Shown here: positions 1 to 5,454 of the stretch, in pieces
Layout of the letters: the number at the start of each line of letters is the position of its first letter
Position numbering within the stretch: position 1 is the first letter of the stretch
NCBI GenBank assembly: GCA_964348455.1
Contig: CAYGCQ010000025.1
Location: forward strand, 1 to 16,437
Source: UBA10133 sp964348455
GTDB lineage: Bacteria; Patescibacteriota; Microgenomatia; UBA1400; MFAQ01
Length of the DNA stretch: 16,437 nucleotides
Reading direction: 5' to 3'
Notes under the pieces: model-generated
The model's database searches: none
The model's input: only the letters and a program-made list of their open reading frames with translations
Told to the model about the DNA's origin: nothing
Made by a program: the position numbers and the translations under genes

Positions 1-189
1 GCTTTTTTTATATCACCCCCCCCCACCAAACACAATCATGTCATTCCAGTTGTCATTCCCGATCAAAGAGTCGCCTGGGAGACCTTGATCGGGAATCTAT
101 TCAAATCTACGTTGTCATCTCCGATTGTTGACCCGGAATCCAGTAACAATCCACATAATTACCCACACCCCATAGCTCTAGTCATCTGA
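1..189. other. Left-edge intergenic stretch
   Basis: No gene is visible. A T-run at 3-9 could be the tail of a terminator belonging to a gene left of the window. A run of nine C residues lies at 16-24. The rest is degenerate hairpin-repeat sequence (51-97 and 113-142), annotated separately. Confidence 0.5.
51..142. repeat. Degenerate hairpin repeats (tcattcc/ggaatc family)
   Basis: Positions 51-97 form a hairpin with arms cattcccgatcaa and ttgatcgggaatc. Its centre (67-88) is a 22-base string found identically at 12712-12733 in another copy. A second, decayed copy lies at 113-142 (gtcatctccg...cggaatccag). Eight loci in this window share the tcattcc...ggaatcc ends. Such intergenic palindromic repeats are common in CPR genomes. 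Confidence 0.75.
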
Positions 190-195
190 TATAAT
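190..195 (+). promoter_or_regulatory. -10 element of the 275-742 gene
   Basis: TATAAT lies about 80 bases before the chosen start. No convincing -35 is seen 16-19 bases upstream. Confidence 0.5.
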
Positions 196-274
196 CCACC
201 ATAACAACAAGAAGTAAACAAAAAAACTTCTTCCCATGGCTTCCATGGGGTACTCTAAAAAAATGGAGGTCGGA

Positions 275-742
275 ATGAGAATTAATATCCACGCATTTCT
301 CTGGCTTTTCTCGGTCATAGTATTCTTCATCTGCTTAACCGGCACAGGTTGGTTCGGAGCTACACAAAGTGCCTGGATTTCTGTAATTCTGGCTACTTTA
401 GGCTGGGGTCTGCTGATCGCAGTTGCCAAGGTGGTAAACAAAGAACTGATTAAAGTCCAGAAAAAATTGAACAAAAAAGGTTTTTATATCCTGGATTACA
501 GCATCCCCGTAACTCAAACTGAGTCGGGTGGAACACCTGGAATCAACGATGCGGGATACTTTATTCATCTCCAGAACAGAGCTTGTTATTTTTCTGGTGG
601 TGCCAATCACAATATTGGAGACGCAATTGTCAAAGAAATATTTGGCGATGCCGACAGAAAAAGAAAATATTTGCTGGTATTCTACAAAACTGATGCGCCT
701 GACGTTTATGTCAGCACTCGCAAAAACGCTTCCCTCGCCTAA
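275..742 (+). CDS. Small membrane protein with C-terminal soluble domain, unknown function
   Basis: I do not recognise this family. The ATG at 275 is chosen because GGAGGT (265-270) lies just upstream; an in-frame ATG at 236 would add 13 residues but lacks a ribosome site. From 275 the product has 155 residues. Two hydrophobic segments (about residues 6-25 and 33-51) form a probable membrane hairpin. A Lys-rich stretch (VNKELIKVQKKLNKK) follows, then about 90 soluble residues. The C-terminal part alternates polar and hydrophobic residues and has Cys and Tyr in a 'NRACYFSGG' string. The stop codon sits in the loop of the terminator hairpin. The gene is a single unit with its own -10 and terminator. 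Probably inner-membrane with a cytoplasmic or exported tail; orientation was not determined. Confidence 0.75.
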   Translation: MRINIHAFLWLFSVIVFFICLTGTGWFGATQSAWISVILATLGWGLLIAVAKVVNKELIKVQKKLNKKGFYILDYSIPVTQTESGGTPGINDAGYFIHLQNRACYFSGGANHNIGDAIVKEIFGDADRKRKYLLVFYKTDAPDVYVSTRKNASLA

Positions 743-757
743 CGGCGAGGGTTTTTT
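732..757 (+). terminator. Intrinsic terminator, copy 1
   Basis: Stem ccctcgcc (732-739) pairs with ggcgaggg (744-751). The loop TAAC contains the TAA stop of the preceding gene, and six T follow. The stem-loop is nearly identical to that at 1359-1382. Confidence 0.9.
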
Positions 758-779
758 ATTTGTAAACTATCCTAGAAGA

Positions 780-788
780 TGATAAAAT
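780..788 (+). promoter_or_regulatory. Extended -10 of the 825-1349 gene
   Basis: TG-A-TAAAAT at 780-788 is an extended -10 form, about 36 bases before the ATG. The same TAAAAT variant precedes several other genes in this window. Confidence 0.5.
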
Positions 789-824
789 CTCTGGGTAATC
801 AAAACCGCACCTTAAGGAGATAAC

Positions 825-1349
825 ATGCCAGTATTTATTGAAGACCCCATGTCATTCAAAGTCGAAGAGTTCCTGAACGCCTTTGCCGCCGCCAACGGAC
901 ATTTCTTTTTCATTCTCAATCCGGATAAATTCAACTGCGGTCCGGCTATCGGCGCTGAGCTTCAAAACATCCCTGTTATCGGGCTATGCACCAAGCCCCG
1001 AACCAAAGCTCATCAGCTCGGATTTGTAACTTCAAGTGCCAAAGAAGCAAAGGTAGACGAAGATGCAATTTACGCCGCAGAAGCTCTTCTTCTTCTTGAT
1101 GTGAATCCTAAAGATCTGCCCAGTGGTTCCAAGGGGATCAACTGGGCGCTTCAGGTTCGGGAAGAAAAAATGATTGATACCTTTCTTCCCATCGCCGAAG
1201 CTCTTTCGAAGGAATTTCTGGTAGATATTTACATTACCCCGGCAACATCAACAGACGAAGATATCGATCACTTACCTGCACGCCCTGTAGATCAGAGATA
1301 TCCTGTCGGACCTCAATTCAACCCCATCATCATCCGTACTGTAAAGTAG
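825..1349 (+). CDS. Hypothetical soluble protein, 174 aa
   Basis: Not recognised. AAGGAGA (814-820) stands four bases before the ATG, which makes the start firm. No signal peptide or membrane segment is seen. The product is acidic and looks like a mixed alpha/beta cytoplasmic protein. The N-terminal half holds 'NGHFFFILNPDKFNCGP' and 'IPVIGLCTKPRTKAHQLGF', which alternate as short strands and turns. A helical 'DEDAIYAAEALLLLD' follows, then a Pro-rich C-terminus ending in strand-like 'FNPIIIRTVK'. It has two cysteines, about 18 residues apart. It is a monocistronic unit: its own extended -10 and a terminator that duplicates that of the upstream gene. The shared terminator hints at origin by local duplication or repeat spread, but the two proteins are not similar to each other. 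Confidence 0.8.
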   Translation: MPVFIEDPMSFKVEEFLNAFAAANGHFFFILNPDKFNCGPAIGAELQNIPVIGLCTKPRTKAHQLGFVTSSAKEAKVDEDAIYAAEALLLLDVNPKDLPSGSKGINWALQVREEKMIDTFLPIAEALSKEFLVDIYITPATSTDEDIDHLPARPVDQRYPVGPQFNPIIIRTVK

Positions 1350-1358
1350 GACCAATTC

Positions 1359-1382
1359 CCTCGCCTAACGGCGAGGATTTTT
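1359..1382 (+). terminator. Intrinsic terminator, copy 2
   Basis: Stem cctcgcc (1359-1365) pairs with ggcgagg (1370-1376) around a TAAC loop, followed by ATTTTT. It has the same stem and loop as 732-757, here ten bases after the stop. Confidence 0.88.
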
Positions 1383-1468
1383 GTATATCAATCTACCTAT
1401 TTCCATATCAATTCAAGTCGATTTAACCACAAAAAAAGCCCTGTCGATTGATAGGACTCACTTATTCT

Positions 1469-1696
1469 TTACTGGGCAGGGTCACAAACCTTTACCTCAT
1501 GGACCTTCGCACCGGCTGGCACATTGGTAGTAAGAACATACCGGCTGGACATGTCCTTGGTCACCAGATATGTGTCCCCATCTGGGAGCTCAACATAGTC
1601 TCCGACATTGACATCGACGTTCACCGTTGGGCTTGCCCCTAGTAGAGTTATCCAAGAACTCACGGGAGGGAAATAAAACATTGTATTTGTCTTCAC
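1469..1696 (-). CDS. Small hypothetical protein, 75 aa, GTG start
   Basis: The GTG at 1696-1694 is preceded on the minus strand by GAAGGAGA with a T5 spacer, so the start is well supported. The product is short and beta-rich: 'NVDVNVGDYVELPDGDTYLVTKD' resembles a small barrel or SH3-like strand pattern, with alternating V/Y and a Gly-Asp turn. It ends in a Cys-containing tail. No signal peptide is evident. A full promoter (1792-1820) lies about 95 bases upstream, leaving a long leader with a small CCTAT/ATAGG hairpin. The downstream terminator is weak: CCCTG...CAGGGC then T7 near 1432-1482. Function unknown. Confidence 0.75.
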   Translation of the reverse strand: MKTNTMFYFPPVSSWITLLGASPTVNVDVNVGDYVELPDGDTYLVTKDMSSRYVLTTNVPAGAKVHEVKVCDPAQ

Positions 1697-1791
1697 AAAA
1701 ATCTCCTTCAGTTATTTTTTATTGTTCCAAGCTACTGCGATGTCATCTTTCCTCATACAAAGATTTTGAATGTCCTATCTATACTTATAGG

Positions 1792-1820
1792 ATTATATCA
1801 CTTTGTTTTATACTGATCAA
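1792..1820 (-). promoter_or_regulatory. Promoter of the 75-aa gene
   Basis: On the minus strand TTGATC (1820-1815), a 17-base spacer and TATAAT (1797-1792). The -35 overlaps the T-run of the terminator of the preceding minus-strand unit, so the two units are packed without a gap. Confidence 0.75.
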
Positions 1821-1847
1821 AAAAATAGGTGCCCTTATGAGCACCTA
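1819..1847 (-). terminator. Terminator of the 57-aa/25-aa unit
   Basis: Minus-strand stem TAGGTGC/GCACCTA with an eight-base loop, followed by seven T. It lies just after the 25-codon gene. Confidence 0.85.
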
Positions 1848-1855
1848 AATCATTA

Positions 1856-1933
1856 TTATTTACTGAAAAACCTAAGTAATTCGTGTAAGCGTAGCAAAAT
1901 CCAGTTTTTAACAACTGCATAAATGTTTTTCAT
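1856..1933 (-). CDS. Very small peptide, 25 aa
   Basis: The ATG at 1933 follows AAAAGGAGC at good spacing, 17 bases after the stop of the 57-aa gene, so the two form a bicistron. The peptide begins MKNIYAVVKNWILLRLHE and ends LLRFFSK. It is a cationic, strongly amphipathic sequence that could lie along or span the membrane. A clear terminator follows within ten bases. The ribosome site, the operon position and the terminator support a real gene despite its length. Function is unknown. Membrane-active peptides and small subunits of membrane complexes can look like this, but nothing specific supports either reading. Confidence 0.55.
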   Translation of the reverse strand: MKNIYAVVKNWILLRLHELLRFFSK

Positions 1934-1950
1934 TTCCTGCTCCTTTTAAC

Positions 1951-2124
1951 TTACAGCTCGACACCGTTCCTGGTCACTTTCGTCCTCGATAACATGGCGA
2001 AGATGTACGAAAGTATGACAGATACTACTGGACAGAAGCTAAAAGCTGCAGGCAGGTCAAAAAGAACCATTAGTATCGCCAAAATTATGAAGGCTAAGGC
2101 AATACCTCGAAGAATTTTACGCAT
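1951..2124 (-). CDS. Small membrane protein, 57 aa
   Basis: The ATG at 2124 has GAGGAGGAG immediately upstream, and a consensus promoter lies 36 bases before it. The product starts MRKILRGIALAFIILAIL, a positively charged N-terminus followed by a transmembrane helix. A second hydrophobic stretch (about residues 28-44, 'FSFCPVVSVILSYIFAM') follows, then a basic tail (RTKVTRNGVEL). It is therefore probably a two-helix membrane hairpin. It is the first gene of a two-gene unit with the 25-aa peptide. No family is recognised. Confidence 0.7.
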   Translation of the reverse strand: MRKILRGIALAFIILAILMVLFDLPAAFSFCPVVSVILSYIFAMLSRTKVTRNGVEL

Positions 2125-2160
2125 TTCTCCTCCTCGGGAAATTAGAATGTCAATGGACCC

Positions 2161-2189
2161 ATAATATCACAAATACCCCATCTTGTCAA
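2161..2189 (-). promoter_or_regulatory. Consensus promoter of the 57-aa/25-aa unit
   Basis: Minus strand TTGACA (2189-2184), exactly 17 bases, TATTAT (2166-2161). It is the strongest sigma70-type promoter in the window and gives a leader of about 30 bases. Confidence 0.88.
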
Positions 2190-2236
2190 CCCTCTAGGCA
2201 TAAAAACCCCAACCCAGATAACGAAGCTCCTCTCCC

Positions 2237-2416
2237 CTATTCCGGCCACAAGAATTCGTTGCCGCCTTCAATCAACCCACCAACCAACGCTATCACAAAA
2301 GCTAACACGGCGACCCCCATCGGGAGCCAAAAACTTGACTGAAATACAATCAGAAATACTAAAGACAAGACCGACAGGAGCATGGAAAACACAGCAATTC
2401 GCTCAGGTAATTTCAT
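2237..2416 (-). CDS. Small membrane protein, 59 aa
   Basis: The ATG at 2416 is preceded by TGGAGGA at six bases. The product begins MKLPERIAVF and has two hydrophobic segments (about residues 8-26 and 31-49) joined by 'QSSFW', then a short acidic tail ending NEFLWPE. It is probably a membrane hairpin with both ends on one side. Its own -10 (2458-2453) stands about 37 bases upstream, and the next minus-strand gene has a separate promoter. The two adjacent genes share architecture (short basic start, two helices, about 57-59 residues) but no clear sequence identity. Function unknown. Confidence 0.7.
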   Translation of the reverse strand: MKLPERIAVFSMLLSVLSLVFLIVFQSSFWLPMGVAVLAFVIALVGGLIEGGNEFLWPE

Positions 2417-2452
2417 TTATTCCTCCATTTTCAAAGTATGCGAACAACTCGA

Positions 2453-2482
2453 ATTATACAATAGCCCATAAAAAACCGTCCA
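2453..2482 (-). promoter_or_regulatory. Promoter of the 59-aa gene
   Basis: Minus strand TATAAT (2458-2453) with a possible -35 TGGACG (2482-2477) at 18 bases. The -35 lies within the preceding terminator hairpin. Confidence 0.55.
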
Positions 2483-2489
2483 TTACGGT
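2470..2489 (-). terminator. Possible terminator of the structured-RNA unit
   Basis: Minus-strand stem ACCGT/ACGGT around AATGG, then six T. It is a short five-pair stem and the only hairpin-plus-T signal downstream of the 2693-2979 RNA candidate before the next promoter. If used, the transcript would be roughly 500 bases. Confidence 0.5.
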
Positions 2490-2692
2490 GTACAAACAAA
2501 AACAAACACCGCTTAACAGCTTAAAAATAAAACAATCTGCTTCACTTTATACTTTCTAAAACAAGCTCCCCAATTCCACAATTAGGTAAAAGCTTTTAAT
2601 CCAGTTGCTGTTCACAAAGGATCATTTTCGGCATAAAAAGTATTTTGTGCCCGGATTCCCCTACTCAAATCTGTCCTCGCTCTCAATTCCGC

Positions 2693-2979
2693 GGCTCTGC
2701 GAAGCCCGACGAAAGAGAACCTTCGTTAGAGATAATGGTTCGTTTTGATTGGGGGTCACGAAGAAACGAACCTATGACCTATTCTTGGCAGCGGTCATCG
2801 GTACATCAGCCAAGTTTAGAATGGCACTGGGTTGACAGGGTTGGGGGCTTTCCCCGTTACTACTATATTGGGTTAACTGGTCACGACTCACGACTTTTGG
2901 TCAGAAATCTGACACTACGCTCCCCGTACACGGAGTTTGTGGAGGAAATCCTCCCAACTCCTGTACAACTACCAGAGCC
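2693..2979 (-). ncRNA. Candidate structured non-coding RNA with pseudoknot
   Basis: This 287-base block has no gene with a ribosome site and is full of pairing. Outer helix: 2693-2699 with 2973-2979 (GGCTCTG/CAGAGCC, seven pairs), next to 2700-2704/2721-2725 (CGAAG/CTTCG). Nine-pair hairpin: 2737-2745/2764-2772 (GGTTCGTTT/AAACGAACC). H-type pseudoknot: 2774-2779/2793-2798 (ATGACC/GGTCAT) interlocked with 2784-2789/2809-2814 (CTTGGC/GCCAAG). Hairpin GTCAG-AAAT-CTGAC lies near 2900-2915. Compound hairpin: 2926-2929/2963-2966, 2932-2937/2956-2961 and 2941-2945/2950-2954. The minus strand is preferred because TTGACG-17-TTAAAT (3014-2986) would start transcription at about 2979, the first base of the outer helix. 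I checked by eye for RNase P, tmRNA, SRP and 6S signatures and saw none. A + strand 112-codon frame covers the same bases. Strand and identity remain uncertain. Confidence 0.5.
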
Positions 2980-2985
2980 ATAATC

Positions 2986-3014
2986 ATTTAATACTTTTTT
3001 TGCACCCTCGTCAA
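2986..3014 (-). promoter_or_regulatory. Promoter of the candidate RNA
   Basis: Minus strand TTGACG (3014-3009), a 17-base spacer and TTAAAT (2991-2986). TATTAA (2993-2988) is an alternative with a 15-base spacer. The predicted first transcribed base falls on the G that opens the outer helix. Confidence 0.5.
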
Positions 3015-3029
3015 CTATTTTCACAAATA

Positions 3030-3053
3030 AAGCCCCGACTTTCATCGAGGCTT
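3030..3053 (-). terminator. Terminator of the 3071-3415 gene
   Basis: Minus-strand stem AAGCCTCGA/TCGGGGCTT (nine pairs, one G-U) around TGAAAG, followed by TTATTT. The G-U pair exists only in the minus-strand RNA. Confidence 0.75.
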
Positions 3054-3070
3054 AAATAACACACTGCAAA

Positions 3071-3415
3071 CTACTCTAAATTCCCATGACCGTAGCCAAT
3101 ACAGACAGAGCCTTCGAGGTGTGCACCCCCAGCCGGATCAATCCGTACCTGTAAGCGTTCACTCTCTTCACCAAGCTCAACAAACCCTGCATCCTCAACG
3201 TAAACATTGTTCAAAAAAAGAATCAAGACCTGACTGTCAGCGTCAACGGGCACATCCTTCCACAGCTCTTCTGCAATCTCGGTCAAAACATCCTCAACTG
3301 ATACATTCGCCTCGAGTGCACCAATACCGAGTTCCTCAAACAAATGAGCTTCTTTGATTAACTTGCCACTTGTCAGTTTGTCCAACAACGTCATCGTTCT
3401 TGTAAGGTGAAACAT
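3071..3415 (-). CDS. Hypothetical soluble protein, 114 aa
   Basis: The ATG at 3415 has GAGGAGA five bases upstream. The first half is helical, with repeated Leu and Glu ('LLDKLTSGKLIKEAHLFEE', 'VEDVLTEIAEELWKD'). The second half is strand-rich ('SQVLILFLNNVYVED', 'RLQVRIDPAGGAHLEG') and ends in CIGYGHGNLE. It is strongly acidic, with no signal peptide, so likely cytoplasmic. A -10 (3457-3452) and its own terminator make it monocistronic. The helix-then-strands plan and the terminal Gly-His-Gly/NLE string loosely recall the next gene (3538-3843, 'LGHGVDNLENF'), so the two may be distant relatives. That similarity is too short to be sure. Function unknown. Confidence 0.72.
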   Translation of the reverse strand: MFHLTRTMTLLDKLTSGKLIKEAHLFEELGIGALEANVSVEDVLTEIAEELWKDVPVDADSQVLILFLNNVYVEDAGFVELGEESERLQVRIDPAGGAHLEGSVCIGYGHGNLE

Positions 3416-3451
3416 TTTGTCTCCTCTATTTCCAGTTTAACGTACCTTCCG

Positions 3452-3457
3452 ATTATA
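3452..3457 (-). promoter_or_regulatory. -10 element of the 3071-3415 gene
   Basis: Minus-strand TATAAT about 37 bases before the start; the -35 is not clear. Confidence 0.5.
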
Positions 3458-3497
3458 ACCCTGACTTACATACGAACTCCAGCTTCCGCACCGGCAA

Positions 3498-3524
3498 TAA
3501 AAAAACCCGGCTTTCACCGGGGTT
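3498..3524 (-). terminator. Terminator of the 3538-3843 gene
   Basis: Minus strand AACCCCGG/CCGGGTT with one bulged C, loop TGAAAG, then six T. Its loop matches that of the terminator at 3030-3053. Confidence 0.82.
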
Positions 3525-3537
3525 AAAGTTATTTTAC

Positions 3538-3843
3538 TTACAGTCCAATTACCCCAGCGGGTGGAATTCTAAAATTCTCAAGATTATCCACCCCATGACC
3601 GAGATGTACAGTGTCCAACTCATACCCCTGTCCTAGTCCAATTTGGTAGACAGGCATGCCGTTAATTTCGGGATCTCTCATTCCGACAGTACCTTCAAGA
3701 CACACCGTCACTGACCTTCCAGTGGCATGTTCATCAAGTTCTTTTTCCAGCTCTTTTACCGCCGGAGTTATATCTTTCAAAAAACTCTCCACCGTCATTG
3801 GAACCGTAAATTGAACGGCAATCGATCTCGTAGATATATACAT
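3538..3843 (-). CDS. Hypothetical soluble protein, 101 aa
   Basis: GAAGGAGA is seven bases before the ATG at 3843; an in-frame GTG at 3849 is too close to the ribosome site. The product has an amphipathic helix, 'VESFLKDITPAVKELEKELDEHATG', followed by strand-like 'RSVTVCLEGTVGMRD', then 'INGMPVYQIGLGQGYEL' and a Gly/His-rich end 'VHLGHGVDNLENF'. There is no membrane segment. It is a single-gene unit: its -10 overlaps the stop codon of the gene upstream, and a terminator follows directly. Its 'INGMPVYQ' aligns loosely with 'IAGLPIRF' of the 3886-4134 product, suggesting a diverged trio of small proteins. Function unknown. Confidence 0.72.
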   Translation of the reverse strand: MYISTRSIAVQFTVPMTVESFLKDITPAVKELEKELDEHATGRSVTVCLEGTVGMRDPEINGMPVYQIGLGQGYELDTVHLGHGVDNLENFRIPPAGVIGL

Positions 3844-3884
3844 GATCACTCTCCTTCAAAATATTAGATTAACGAGCTCTACAA

Positions 3885-3890
3885 ATTATA
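3885..3890 (-). promoter_or_regulatory. -10 element overlapping an upstream stop codon
   Basis: Minus strand TATAAT (3890-3885) drives the 3538-3843 gene. Its bases are the end of the final GTA codon, the TAA stop of the 3886-4134 gene and one base more, so the promoter is embedded in the end of the upstream gene. Confidence 0.55.
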
Positions 3891-4134
3891 CAACGACTTC
3901 AGCCACAACCTCGTACTCAACACTAATCATCCCTTGCAGTTCTTGAATCCCCAAAGATGCATCAAATCGAATAGGTAAACCCGCAATTGTTGCATCATGA
4001 ACTTCCTGTAACCCTGATGTGTGCACAATGACAACAAAGTTTTTTGCTCCCACCGGTGCTTCACTGACAGCTAAGTTCACCGTTTTTCTCAAACTTCCTT
4101 CTATTATCCATACTGGTCCAATGGTCTGTACCAT
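3886..4134 (-). CDS. Hypothetical small protein, 82 aa
   Basis: The start is the ATG at 4134, five bases after GGAGGC; an upstream in-frame TTG at 4146 lies before that ribosome site. The product is strand-rich and mostly hydrophobic-alternating: 'MVQTIGPVWIIEGSLRKTV', 'NFVVIVHTSG', 'ATIAGLPIRFD', and a final 'MISVEYEVVAEVVV'. It reads as a small all-beta fold, with no cysteine and no signal peptide. Upstream lie -10-like strings (TAAAAT near 4173-4178), then the two-hairpin repeat at 4198. Together with the two downstream genes it forms a run of three small same-strand genes of unknown role. Confidence 0.7.
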   Translation of the reverse strand: MVQTIGPVWIIEGSLRKTVNLAVSEAPVGAKNFVVIVHTSGLQEVHDATIAGLPIRFDASLGIQELQGMISVEYEVVAEVVV

Positions 4135-4197
4135 TTTTGCCTCCAATTAACAGTATATTAAACTACCCGTACATTTTACCATCTTATACATTTATCA

Positions 4198-4262
4198 TGT
4201 CATTCCGTGCTTGACACGGAATCCAGAAAAATCCTGGATGCCGGATCAGGTCCGGCATGACA
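4198..4262 (+). repeat. 65-base two-hairpin repeat, copy 1
   Basis: It consists of two palindromes: ATTCCGTG/CACGGAAT around cttga, and TGCCGGA/TCCGGCA around tcagg. It is bounded by TGTCA and TGACA. The reverse complement recurs at 16261-16324 with a single one-base length difference in the central A-run/CC region. It sits directly upstream of secE. Confidence 0.92.
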
Positions 4263-4294
4263 AATCGACAAACATACCAAAAACATTCCAAGCG

Positions 4295-4303
4295 TGATAA
4301 AAT
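4295..4303 (+). promoter_or_regulatory. Extended -10 of secE, apparently leaderless
   Basis: TG-A-TAAAAT ends six bases before the secE ATG at 4310, so transcription would begin at or beside the start codon. No Shine-Dalgarno is present and no clear -35 is seen. Confidence 0.55.
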
Positions 4304-4309
4304 AACTCG

Positions 4310-4495
4310 ATGTCTCGACCACTTGAATTTTTACGCTCGGTCAAGCTAGAATTGACCCAAGTAAAATGGCCTTCTCACAAGGAAGCCATAAAGCTGACGG
4401 TATTGGTAATTATTACTACCACCATCGTCTCTTTATATGCAGGTGGACTAGATTACGTCTTTACCGCTGCCCTACAAGCAGTATTAAACCGCTAA
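4310..4495 (+). CDS. secE: Preprotein translocase subunit SecE
   Basis: SecE is the small clamp-like subunit of the SecYEG channel in the inner membrane. The product has 61 residues, the usual size of a single-span SecE. It shows the family order: an amphipathic helix 'PLEFLRSVKLELTQVKWPS' with the conserved K-V-x-W-P motif, then one transmembrane helix (about residues 28-52). nusG follows after eight bases, the near-universal bacterial order. No Shine-Dalgarno is present. The extended -10 lies six bases before the ATG, so the transcript may have no leader. The 65-base repeat ends about 48 bases upstream. Confidence 0.95.
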   Translation: MSRPLEFLRSVKLELTQVKWPSHKEAIKLTVLVIITTTIVSLYAGGLDYVFTAALQAVLNR

Positions 4496-4503
4496 AACAA
4501 AAC

Positions 4504-5124
4504 ATGAAACTTAAAGAAGACAAAGTACAAGCAATCGACTCAAACGCCGCCTTAAGGGTTGCGGACCCCAATCACATCGTAATCACCCCCGAAGTCCCTG
4601 ATTCCGCCAAGTGGTACGTGGTTCACACCCAGTCCGGTCATGAGAATCGTGTCGCTATTACTCTTAAGACCAGAGTCGAGTCCATGGACCTCACCAACAA
4701 CATCTACGAGATCCTCATCCCTACCCAAGAAAAAATCAAAATCAGCAAAGGCAAGAAAATCACCATCAAAGAAAAGCTTTTCCCGGGCTATATCCTAGTT
4801 CGCATGATTGTTTCTGACGATGCCTGGCTTGCCGTCCGTACCACTCAAGGAGTTACCGGTTTCGTCGGCACAGCAGACCAACCCACTCCACTTCCGGAGA
4901 ACGAAGTTAAAGCTATTACCGCTTTTGGTGAACAAGCCGCTCCTAAGTTCCAGTCTGCCTACACCATGGGGGAAGCAGTCCGAATTATCGAGGGACCATT
5001 CACCGACCTTCTAGGGACCATCTCAGCCATCGACGAGGCCAAAGGCAAAGTCATTGTCTTGGTAAGTATCTTTGGCCGTGAGACACCCGTCGAGCTCGAC
5101 TTCCTCCAAGTCTCCAAGATCTAA
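4504..5124 (+). CDS. nusG: Transcription elongation/termination factor NusG
   Basis: NusG binds the RNA polymerase clamp and affects pausing, Rho termination and coupling to the ribosome. The product has 206 residues. A non-conserved head of about 35 residues precedes an NGN domain (about 36-125: 'KWYVVHTQSGHENRV', 'LFPGYILVRM', 'GVTGFVG') and a C-terminal KOW domain (about 155-206: 'GEAVRIIEGPFTDLLGT', 'FGRETPVELDF'). All core motifs are intact. The start at 4504 is chosen because the longer in-frame extension would overlap secE in another frame and bypass AACAAA at 4496-4501. There is no Shine-Dalgarno; it is likely cotranscribed with secE. rplK, normally next, is displaced by 4.3 kb. Confidence 0.97.
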   Translation: MKLKEDKVQAIDSNAALRVADPNHIVITPEVPDSAKWYVVHTQSGHENRVAITLKTRVESMDLTNNIYEILIPTQEKIKISKGKKITIKEKLFPGYILVRMIVSDDAWLAVRTTQGVTGFVGTADQPTPLPENEVKAITAFGEQAAPKFQSAYTMGEAVRIIEGPFTDLLGTISAIDEAKGKVIVLVSIFGRETPVELDFLQVSKI

Positions 5125-5160
5125 TCCATTCCATTCTTCAAACGAACCTTGTTCCTTTAT

Positions 5161-5202
5161 CGGATATTTTTGTACAAAAAATATCCGGGGTCAAACCCGG
5201 AT
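5161..5202. terminator. Convergent double hairpin between nusG and the 71-aa gene
   Basis: On the + strand CGGATATTTTT (5161-5171) pairs with AAAAATATCCG (5177-5187). On the minus strand ATCCGGG/CCCGGAT (5202-5184 region) is followed by ATTTTTT, a good terminator for the minus-strand gene. The element probably serves both convergent units. Confidence 0.75.
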
Positions 5203-5209
5203 AAATTAC

Positions 5210-5425
5210 CTACACATCCAAAAAGAGATCAAAAACCAACCCCGCGAATGCGGCCAGTGAACCAAAGAGTGCTACCAGCACCGTCCAAAAACCTGACGAG
5301 CCAACGGTCATAGTAAACACTGAACCTACAATAGCCGGCGCACCTCCAAACATCACCCCAAAGACCATTAATCCCAATGCCATCACACCAAAAATGCCTG
5401 CCAGTCTATAACAACCTCTGCCCAT
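5210..5425 (-). CDS. Small membrane protein, 71 aa
   Basis: AAAAGGAGA precedes the ATG at 5425. Nearly the whole product is hydrophobic. After MGRGCYR come two or three helices (about residues 8-27, 29-40 and 45-66), rich in Gly, Ala, Val and Phe, with a short acidic end (DLFLDV). It is an inner-membrane protein of unknown function. It is divergent from the 5526 gene, with -10 elements only about 22 bases apart, and convergent with nusG. It is a single-gene unit closed by a strong terminator. Confidence 0.75.
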   Translation of the reverse strand: MGRGCYRLAGIFGVMALGLMVFGVMFGGAPAIVGSVFTMTVGSSGFWTVLVALFGSLAAFAGLVFDLFLDV

Positions 5426-5454
5426 TCTATCTCCTTTTTCAAAGTATTTTCAGT

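Noticed and set aside
1627..1848. + strand 73-codon frame
   Set aside because: Overlaps the minus-strand 75-aa gene, its promoter and a terminator; no ribosome site.
2335..2559. + strand 74-codon frame
   Set aside because: Antisense to the 59-aa gene, which has a promoter and ribosome site; no start signal of its own.
2693..2979. RNase P RNA or tmRNA as identity of the structured RNA
   Set aside because: No GAGGAAAGTCC or ACAGAA core, no tRNA-like ends, no tag reading frame ending in LAA.
2645..2983. + strand 112-codon frame starting at TTG
   Set aside because: No ribosome site before TTG 2645 or ATG 2735, while neighbours all have one; the same bases form many stems, including a nine-pair hairpin and a pseudoknot. 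Kept as an RNA candidate, not fully excluded as coding.
4366..4503. Longer nusG start
   Set aside because: Would overlap secE by 130 bases in another frame with non-conserved residues; ATG 4504 after AACAAA fits the other core genes.
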